In this document: positions 57,901 to 64,000 of the stretch, piece by piece | How the letters are laid out: each line of letters starts with the position of its first letter | How positions within the stretch are numbered: the stretch's first letter is position 1 | Source of the DNA: Leishmania martiniquensis | Lineage: Eukaryota; Euglenozoa; Kinetoplastea; Trypanosomatida; Trypanosomatidae | Assembly: GCF_017916325.1 (NCBI RefSeq) | Contig: NC_090158.1 | Span: forward strand, 100,001-164,000 | Length of the DNA: 64,000 bases | Reading direction: 5' to 3' | Position numbers and translations under genes: made by a program | The notes under the pieces: generated by a model | The model's input: only the letters and a program-made list of their open reading frames with translations | Databases searched by the model: none | What the model was told of the DNA's origin: nothing

Positions 57901-60900
57901 TTCTTCGGGTTTCTGTACGGCAAGCGGGCTGCCGCGGCGCGACTGCCGCAAGGGATCTCCGTCCTGCTCACCCAATTTGTGTCCACAGTTCACCTATACA
58001 TGCTCGAGAGTGTCGGTGTCACTCGCGCCACGGCGGCAGCGGCGTCTGGCAACAGCAATCGCAATCCCCCATTGCGGACTGCCTCTGGCGCTAACTCAAG
58101 TACTCCACGAGGGGCAACGGCCGCTGATGCGCCGAGTCGCATCGTGGAGGACTGCTTGCGACTGTGCAAGCAGCACTACTATGCTGGCGTGCGCCGACGC
58201 GTAGGCGCTGGCGAGCGTGGGGAAGTCCACGGATCTGCTTTCCGCGGTGCGGACAACGCCGTGAAAAGCGCCAGGGGCGGTGCCTCCGCTGGAGCCATGC
58301 TGCCGCCGTCCGAGGCATCGCTGCCGCGCCTGCTGCAGATGATCGAGCAGCACCGCCTGGCGAAATTTATCCTGTTCGACTGCTGGATTCTTCCGGCTCT
58401 CAACAACGCAATATCGCTCGGCTACTTGGCGCCCGATTCGCCGCTGCACCTCCGCTGGAACATCGACGCGCTGGCACGATACCTCAAAGTTCTCGTGCAC
58501 GCCCCATTCGTCGAGCAGGACAAGCAAAGCTTCGCCAGCCTCTCCTCAGCCTCCCCGAGGGGCTCTGGGCGGGGCATTGGCAGCGGCCTGCGTTGCAACG
58601 ACGGGGTAGACGGTAGCAGCGGCCGCGGCGCCGACAAGCAGCACGGAAGCAGCAGCAGCAGCGGAAGAGCTAGCACTCAAGCTAGTGGACGTGGCGCCGC
58701 ACGGCCTATGGTGCTGACACTGCCGCCATACCTCACGGGCATCTACGACGTCGCCACCGGCTCGCTGGTGCGCATGCAGACCTCGATACTCTCGGCTGCC
58801 ACCGCGGGACGCACACCATCCGACACGTTGCTCAGCGCGGCGGCCGCAGCAGTGCACCCGACTGAACTCAGTGCTGTTTCGTCGACTCTGTCCAGTACTG
58901 CTATGAGTGGGACGCCCGAGAGCGAACTCGCGAATGGAGATGCACTACCGACACAGTGCAGCGCCAACACTGACGAGGACGTCCCTGTAACGGAAGGCAC
59001 GCCAACGCAGGGGAGCCAGTCGGAGTGGACACTAGAATCGACGGCGCTCCCCCCCAGTCTCTCTGCGACGCACGATACGTCATCTCGAGCGCCCCGGCAG
59101 CGACACAGCAAAGGGCCTCGGGCCGGCCCACTTCAGGACTCCGTCACGGCGGCTATCATGTCGACGGCGGCATCACCCTCTTCGAGCTCCTCTCGTTTAC
59201 TCTCCGTTGAGGAAGAGACTGCCGCGGCAGCGAAAGAAGTCTTTTCACCCCCCGCCGATCGAGACACGGACAGCTGTGCCGTGTCACAGAGAGATTTGCA
59301 CGATGATCTGCCCACGTCGTCTCTGAGGGCGCAGCGCAGCACTTCCGATACGCCTTTCGATGGCATCAAGCCAACCCTTGCCTCACCTTCGGCGCGACTG
59401 CCGCCGCTCGACTACACTCAAGGCGCCGTCGGCAGCACAGGCAGCGGCAACAGTGCAGCTGTGGCACTGGCGCATCCATACGTGGTGATGGACCATGCCG
59501 TATGGTTGGACATGTCCCCGGTACTACAGAGCCTGAACAAGAGCATTGGGTTGACGTATTGCGACCGCGGCACCGGTGAAGAGTTACTCGGCGACAACGG
59601 CTCTTGGGAATCTATGCCACGGCTACCGACGCCGAAGGAGCGCGGCGGTATAGCGGAGTCACCCGGTGACACGGTGGGCCGGCCGGAACTCACCGCCTCG
59701 GCGGGCCCGGGGAGAGTGGAAAATACGCCCTCTATTGATGTGCCGGCGTTGCAGATGTTGAACGCCTTCACGTACGCGGCGTACACGGACGACAGCGAAT
59801 ATGTCGTGTTGTCGGAGTTCGAGGTGCTGCCGTCGATGGCGGCCGGCTGCCTCGAGAGGCTCTACGAATTCGCCAGCGGTGCACACCCGATGGTCACCCA
59901 TGCGCTGCAGAAGGGATCTTTCCACTTCGCCTACAGCGACGGTGGCAGCGTGGCGCCGGACATGACGTCGTTGTACACAGCGTGCATGAATGGCGTGTTG
60001 CTGCACCCCCGCACTGCTGCCCTTGTGCTGAGGAACGCCATGGATAACAATGCCCCCTTTTCTCGCACACTGCTCAAGCCGGTGACAGACACGACGGCGC
60101 TTGACCTTAGCAGCCTCGTGACCCACTCGCGTGCCGTGCCCATGGTCGACGTGAATGCCGTTGTACCGCTGATCCACTCGATGGTGCCCGCCCGCGGCGG
60201 CGCGGGTGGCGGAGGCAGGCGACCTTACGTGAAGAAGGATTCGCCGAGCAACACTGGGGTACTGCCGGCTGTTGGTGCGGCAGACACGAACGGGGCATCG
60301 GCGAGCGAAGTTATTTCTCATCGCTGGGAACGCGAATCGCGCCGGCTTCTGCGCGAGTTTGTCTTCCTGACCACAGGATACGCCGACAGCGGGCCGCCAC
60401 TGCCGCTTGTGCCGGGGCTTCGGCGCCCAGTCGGGCCACCTCACCCAATGCAGATTATTCGCGCAGGCGCAGCCCGCATTACAGAGGATGCCGGCGGTAT
60501 GACACCGATGGTGTTCGACCCTTGGTGGCGCGCGATGGTGGTGGCACTCTGTGTAAAGGTGTCTAACATGTTCGCCGAGTGCAGCGGTGACCAGTCAGTA
60601 TCCTTCCAGGAAATGTGCCACGCCCAGGCTGAGGAGTCAAGGCGCCTCAACCGCGACATCGTCACTCGCTTCGTTGCCACGAAGGGACGCGAGACGTGCG
60701 AGACGGACGCCAGTTCCATGTTGAGTGGGCTACCGCAAAGGCAGACCTCTGTTTCGTTGTTCGGCAGCGGTGGCAACGACCCGACTGCCTGGCCCAGTCG
60801 GAAGCTCAAGCGCAAGTCAAAGGTGATAGGAGGGGTGGCAGCGAGCGGTAGAGGAGCGGCAACGTCAACAACCAAGAAGAGAAGAAAACAGCTGAAGTCC

Positions 60901-60933
60901 ACCGCCACCCCATCCTACGCAGAGAGCCATTGA
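54949..60933 (+). CDS. Giant hypothetical protein with an F-box-like N-terminus
   Basis: 1994 residues from the first ATG of the frame. The N-terminus ALTNEFQWRNLYLKEFG resembles the second half of an F-box (the W-x-x-LY-x-x-x-FG ending), with no clear first half, so it may be an F-box remnant. A poly-Ser run and an acidic stretch (EDDDHEESAEDTDRED) follow. Ordered regions lie at about 265-330, 425-480 (YEHRHYWDKTPFSFFFIHDVSYNYAQV), 860-1010 and 1140-1200. They are separated by long Ser/Ala/Gly linkers. The C-terminus is basic (KLKRKSKVIGG, TTKKRRKQLKS) and could be a nuclear signal. No enzyme motif is seen. The length and linkers resemble other trypanosomatid scaffold-type proteins. The codon bias is uniform along the frame, which argues against it being an artefact. 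Confidence 0.8.
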   Translation: MPRELHERTFEAALTNEFQWRNLYLKEFGCCTYPPPVPKDPSTTASGVYPTRRQVILLQHESSSSSSSEGAENEVEDDDHEESAEDTDREDVCQPNTSSVFSQVYRGGDSDACKSRRHQAPNSDVAAAEAPSMSSSRRSRTLTDQFFSLDMSISAHDDETSARSSCRPSYRSSRRRSGHGAVLRKDDFFDTNDVFSTKFFSFLWLDPDNTNDDNEEDASDGRAVDYEGRWWEARDSANERGMGRGLPDRSDRGRLTLSRSRFSTLASHTFNENPRGLPEAVLHLHHQTWALLMDNRLMAWVHREAADHCQRATQLRHHLLQIIARGPSSADIAGGSALASPTRIGPALALTQEDALQRTLESFSPFFLVIAPPAALQRAKDQFRAARRAQYRSNNKHTSAAASAADLVGLPLLSQYSSWRETYEHRHYWDKTPFSFFFIHDVSYNYAQVTAVFVELQLLYTHSHHHSRRCLETRREPVLLKNAGRQLSSFSTSSPTAEEQRQACPLILMQEMTENIVLAYEQSSARTTLPMLCRVLDFLTDAALDVVTAHRFISRQALLRQHQFRLPGMTSVQPLPTLPKACVSPTTPAATADKSQATESGEATAAVKEKRSRMRGLCVSRSESSPFGKDDCSCTDASGISLDLEPQRVTERDINELFEVAYWFLDATTANARVPLDPAALAGTTAALSALGGELPNSPLAVSKRGSRAFPGNAPLLDMSADRAGMYHSPGVGTAGRGAPLSMFHTVRAEEPLLAGQHPSNALPLADAYNLQLSSPLQWQYLPGRTQVYKPVEFLVEAVALLEAYRKPLSLHEDRFFRVGRRKRQSVVSTDVRARRGDPVGKRFTSPSFTPAPFTEAFTSLMSPLVVLTTYIRLHGSAWLKHLCQHVFELLRRPSVLLYVNTLELDTVWASLQPAPPSPAQETIRPADPPVPRGRQPRQSPLSEAGLPAQNAAANSEVARRDFLYGLHCLEDLICQDILYVLNDFFGFLYGKRAAAARLPQGISVLLTQFVSTVHLYMLESVGVTRATAAAASGNSNRNPPLRTASGANSSTPRGATAADAPSRIVEDCLRLCKQHYYAGVRRRVGAGERGEVHGSAFRGADNAVKSARGGASAGAMLPPSEASLPRLLQMIEQHRLAKFILFDCWILPALNNAISLGYLAPDSPLHLRWNIDALARYLKVLVHAPFVEQDKQSFASLSSASPRGSGRGIGSGLRCNDGVDGSSGRGADKQHGSSSSSGRASTQASGRGAARPMVLTLPPYLTGIYDVATGSLVRMQTSILSAATAGRTPSDTLLSAAAAAVHPTELSAVSSTLSSTAMSGTPESELANGDALPTQCSANTDEDVPVTEGTPTQGSQSEWTLESTALPPSLSATHDTSSRAPRQRHSKGPRAGPLQDSVTAAIMSTAASPSSSSSRLLSVEEETAAAAKEVFSPPADRDTDSCAVSQRDLHDDLPTSSLRAQRSTSDTPFDGIKPTLASPSARLPPLDYTQGAVGSTGSGNSAAVALAHPYVVMDHAVWLDMSPVLQSLNKSIGLTYCDRGTGEELLGDNGSWESMPRLPTPKERGGIAESPGDTVGRPELTASAGPGRVENTPSIDVPALQMLNAFTYAAYTDDSEYVVLSEFEVLPSMAAGCLERLYEFASGAHPMVTHALQKGSFHFAYSDGGSVAPDMTSLYTACMNGVLLHPRTAALVLRNAMDNNAPFSRTLLKPVTDTTALDLSSLVTHSRAVPMVDVNAVVPLIHSMVPARGGAGGGGRRPYVKKDSPSNTGVLPAVGAADTNGASASEVISHRWERESRRLLREFVFLTTGYADSGPPLPLVPGLRRPVGPPHPMQIIRAGAARITEDAGGMTPMVFDPWWRAMVVALCVKVSNMFAECSGDQSVSFQEMCHAQAEESRRLNRDIVTRFVATKGRETCETDASSMLSGLPQRQTSVSLFGSGGNDPTAWPSRKLKRKSKVIGGVAASGRGAATSTTKKRRKQLKSTATPSYAESH

Positions 60934-62421
60934 CGACAACCTTTGGAGTAGAAGGGGGAGGGCGCACCCCTACACGGCCACACCGCCCCTTCTCCTTCAC
61001 AATTCTCACGTTTTGCATTTCCTTTGATGTATGTAAAGAATGACCAGAAAAGAGTCCCGTCGCGCGATGGGCGCTCGAGCCTTACAGCGCCAGATGCACG
61101 CCTGCGAAGAATCGCCAGCGATGTGTGCGCGGCAGCTCCCTTTGTGTTGGTTGCTGTTATGCGGCCTCATTTCTTCTGATGTTCTCCGCCTTTTCCTTCT
61201 CGCTTTGCTTAGCGAATAAGGTGTGTGTGTGTGTGTGTCTGTGTGTGTGTAAACATTTGAGGGCAAGGGGGAGGGGGGCTAACGTGAAGCAGTGGGATCC
61301 AAGCGGGCAAGAGAACGCCTGTATGCACGCCACGGGAGCAGGCATGTACGCACAATGCTCTCCCTCTCCCTCCCCCTCCCCGAGCACACACACACACACG
61401 TGCCTCAGACTTGCGCGTATGTAATCCTTTGAAGCCGCCTCCATGAAGGCCCGTATACCGCCCCTCGCACCTTTGCCGGCGCCTGCCCCCTCCACACGCA
61501 CTACCGTCCACATGCGTGCAGGCGCGCGTATGTGAGTGTTTCTTCACGCCGCGCTTCATTGCATCCCCCTCCCCTCCCCTCTGCTCTAATTCCCTTTCTG
61601 TATGCGTGCGGCGCAGTGCCTTCATCACTCCATGCCTCACCTCTGCGGGGCTCACCTTTTCTTCCCCATAAGGGCGGATCTGCGCGCACCCCTTTTGAGG
61701 CAGTCCGCTACATGTGGCCTACCGGGCCCCACATAGCACCCGCTGCCCTCTCTCTCCTCCCTCCCCATCTCCTCCTCTCTCCACACACACGTACACGCGC
61801 GTAATTAGCGTAAGGGGATGGAGGGAGTGGGTGGGCACCTCTATGATGCGCACACGTGTCCGTTGGGCTGTGGGTGTTGTTTTCGCGGGACTTGAACATT
61901 TGTATGTCTCATCTTCTCTTGCGTGCGCTCTCTTTCCCCTACTGCTGCGCCCCTCCTCCTCCTTTCGCTCTTCTCGGTTGCATCCGCAGCTGTCGCCTTG
62001 AAGGCACCAGCAGCTGCGTACCGTTTACCGCAAACACACGCGCGTGGAAAGACGAGCACCCACGGCCACATAGCCAAAAGCAGCACCACGGACTCGGAAG
62101 CCTCCACCGCCTAGTCACCCCGGCAGCACTTCTTTCTTCTCAGGCTCTCACTCGCTACCCAAACTCTATTGACGCGAGTTGTGTGCCTGTAGCGTATATA
62201 TATATATATATATTCCGAACTGGGGCGAAGAGGGCCGGTTGCTGGCCTTCCCCATGGGCAGCCACCGAAGTGCGCACGCATGTACACACATCCACACACA
62301 CACACACGTACACACCTGCCCCTCCCTCTCTCCCCCTCTCTCCCTCTCTCTCTCCCTGTTTGACTGCCACCACTGCTCGGCTCGCCACTCCTCCGTTGGC
62401 GGAGAACTTTTGCGTCTGCGC
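60934..62421 (+). other. Intergenic region
   Basis: (GT)n runs lie near 61219-61250 and (CA)n near 61385-61400. A TATATATATATATA block is at 62194-62214. A pyrimidine tract at about 62316-62360 is followed by AG at about 62402. No gene is supported. Confidence 0.5.
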
Positions 62422-63504
62422 ATGTGTCGGTTGGTTGGCTCAGCGTCACACGCGACAAAATCGACGGGTTTGCCCCGCTCCCATTTCCGCTCCTCCTATC
62501 GACTGGTGTGGGTCATACGGCAGCGGATGCACCCGCATAGCCTCTCGCACTCGACTGCAGATGCTTCCACCTTGGTGCCCCCACTCTCCAGCGGCAGGCA
62601 CAGTGCCACGGCAGATGTTTCAAGGCATCTCCGGTCGCCGAGGGTGTCGCCGCAGCTGCACGCGCTGCCAGTCCCCATCCCGATCTCGTATTCAAGTGCC
62701 GCAGAAGAACTGGCTGGGGGCCGAGAAAACACGGTGTACAAACGAAGGGTGCTGATCGACAGCAACACTTATACCTCCACGAGCCGACGAGCGAGTGAAT
62801 CGCTGGCTTCCATCGCGCGCGGCAGCCACACCGCTATCATGCAGGTGCCGCTGAGCGCAACAGCGCCCGTGGGCCGTCGGCGCATGCCGCCCCTTAGTGG
62901 AGCGACTCAGGCGACGACGACTGTGCGCCTGCGTTGCCGCTCACGCGCCGTGGTGTCGCCGTCCAAGACGCGTTCAATGCTCGGGAGAGCCACATCTCCT
63001 TCTTCTCCTCGTTTCCCTACTCACCTCCGGCAAGTGCCATCTAACGCGCGCTGTCGTCGCAGCTTACTGGCAAGAGCGAAGCGGCAGCATCGGTCCTGTG
63101 CGTCCCGCCGCATGGATGGTGCCTCCTACATAGCCATTGCTGGCCACCGCATCGCACAGTTGTCGCCCGAAAACGCCGGTGCATGTGCCGTGAAGGATAT
63201 GCACGAGCCAATCACTGAGAGCGCGCCCTTGTCGACGTCGCAGAGATGTCGGCTACATGCCGGGGCACTCAGCTTCGTGCCCGTGCGATCGCCTACGGGT
63301 ACGGACTCTTTCGCCGCGTCGTCTACTGGCAGCACAGCTCTTCCGAAAGCACCACGCGCTCTCCTTGGCACCACCACCGCGCTGGATGAGAAGGCGGACG
63401 CACCGGCCATCTCCTCATCAACGGAAAGGAACGGGCGCAGCGCAGCCCATCCGCACGCCCGCACTATTGCGAGTGCACCCGGTGCATCGTCGTGCGTCAC
63501 ATAG
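62422..63504 (+). CDS. Hypothetical basic, Ser/Arg/Ala-rich protein
   Basis: 360 residues if ATG 62422, the first after the presumed acceptor, is used; ATG 62527 is an alternative that gives 325 residues. I do not recognise it. It is basic and low in hydrophobics, with Ser/Thr/Arg-rich stretches throughout (RCRSRAVVSPSKTRSML, CRRSLLARAKRQHRS), so mostly disordered. Third positions are GC-rich as in neighbouring genes, which is the main support for coding. No domain is visible. Confidence 0.5.
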   Translation: MCRLVGSASHATKSTGLPRSHFRSSYRLVWVIRQRMHPHSLSHSTADASTLVPPLSSGRHSATADVSRHLRSPRVSPQLHALPVPIPISYSSAAEELAGGRENTVYKRRVLIDSNTYTSTSRRASESLASIARGSHTAIMQVPLSATAPVGRRRMPPLSGATQATTTVRLRCRSRAVVSPSKTRSMLGRATSPSSPRFPTHLRQVPSNARCRRSLLARAKRQHRSCASRRMDGASYIAIAGHRIAQLSPENAGACAVKDMHEPITESAPLSTSQRCRLHAGALSFVPVRSPTGTDSFAASSTGSTALPKAPRALLGTTTALDEKADAPAISSSTERNGRSAAHPHARTIASAPGASSCVT

Positions 63505-63583
63505 CGACCTCACACACGCGTGGCGGGCCTCGAGCGCTATCGCCTCTGTCTCCGTGCTGCATGAAATTCCGCCGACATCAGCG

Positions 63584-64000
63584 ATGGCGCTGCCGCAGCT
63601 TACCGATGCCCAGCTGGGGCATCTCTTCTCGACGCTCTTCGTGAGCGGCAGCGATGCGACGTGGTCGTGTCACCGAAACGTTTTACCCTTCTTGGTGGCT
63701 CGTCAGCACCACATAATGCCTGTTGCGCCGTCGCAGGTGGCCGCGTTCTTTGGATTTGCCAATCTCAGCGACGGGGATGTGCATGCGAAGGAGCGCACGA
63801 GCGCCGCCGCTGGCCCCTATGGCGGTTCAGCCTTCTCCCATGGAACGACGACAGCGACGGCGATGATCCGCTTCGCTTCGCAGCTGTGTTACTGGTTCGT
63901 GTGCGTTGGCGTTCAAGGATGCCGCGAAGGGATGCAGTGGGGTATGTTGCTGATGCCGCTGGGGAGGAGCTCATCGCCGCCTTGCAGGTCGCCGTTGCGG
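63584..64000 (+). CDS. Start of an unidentified gene, cut by the window end
   Basis: ATG 63584 opens a frame (MALPQLTDAQLGHLFSTLF) that remains open to the last base, 139 codons. The first 35 codons are clearly biased toward G/C in the third position. From about 63850 the sister frame (shifted by two bases, ending in VADAAGEELIAALQVAVA) looks at least as protein-like, so a frameshift or a misread frame near 63830-63900 is possible. No homology is recognised. Confidence 0.45.
   Translation, partial: MALPQLTDAQLGHLFSTLFVSGSDATWSCHRNVLPFLVARQHHIMPVAPSQVAAFFGFANLSDGDVHAKERTSAAAGPYGGSAFSHGTTTATAMIRFASQLCYWFVCVGVQGCREGMQWGMLLMPLGRSSSPPCRSPLR

Noticed and set aside
1..64000. tRNA, rRNA, snoRNA or CRISPR features
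   Set aside because: I found no cloverleaf with conserved T-loop, no rRNA-like block, and no regularly spaced short repeats. Small RNA genes without strong motifs could still be missed by eye.
1..64000. A strand-switch region or convergent genes
   Set aside because: All supported genes are on the + strand; no long frame with gene-like codon bias exists on the minus strand except shadows of + strand genes.

Overview
The window looks like chromosome 23 of an RNAi-competent trypanosomatid, most likely Leishmania of the subgenus Viannia or a close relative such as Endotrypanum or Porcisia. Every convincing gene lies on the + strand and has no introns. The genes are GC-rich at third codon positions and are separated by long pyrimidine-rich, (GT)n/(CA)n-rich spacers with good trans-splice acceptors. 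This is what one polycistronic transcription unit of a kinetoplastid should look like. The first genes (argininosuccinate synthase, pteridine reductase PTR1, a RING protein, HUS1) are the known order of the Leishmania drug-resistance 'H locus'.

Layout: 1-750 end of argininosuccinate synthase; 4035 PTR1; 5783 large C-terminal RING protein; 10132 HUS1 checkpoint clamp; 11890 tryptophanyl-tRNA synthetase, probably the organellar form; 15034 Trl1-like tRNA ligase with polynucleotide kinase; 20236 SAP18-like protein; 22128 tail-anchored hypothetical; 23512 V-ATPase subunit G; 26972, 28928 and 30939 three unrecognised proteins; 34543 a 2216-residue Dicer-like protein; 42066 NADP-dependent alcohol dehydrogenase; 46664 small probable mitochondrial protein; 49850 ABCG5-type transporter; 54949 giant protein with an F-box-like N-terminus; 62422 basic hypothetical; 63584 start of another gene cut by the window edge.

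Two things stand out. First, the Dicer-like protein (best read as DCL1 from chromosome and content) has one clear RNase III catalytic domain. It also has, about 150 residues further on, what looks like a complete archaeo-eukaryotic primase (AEP/PrimPol-type) active site: DLD, SCH, and an acidic residue followed by an RLY motif. A possible Tpt1/KptA-like winged-helix segment lies upstream. I know of no description of a primase-like palm domain in a trypanosomatid Dicer. Second, a 505-bp SIDER-like repeat occurs twice in opposite orientation (19327-19831 and 26071-26575), apparently without mismatch, flanking the SAP18-like, hypothetical and V-ATPase G genes. In one + strand precursor RNA these arms could fold into a long hairpin, a natural Dicer substrate, and they could also promote inverted-duplication amplification.

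The RNA theme recurs: a tRNA-splicing-type ligase/kinase, a tRNA synthetase and a Dicer share one transcription unit with DNA-damage, drug-resistance and transport genes. Adjacent genes in such units are usually not functionally linked, so no pathway is inferred from adjacency alone.
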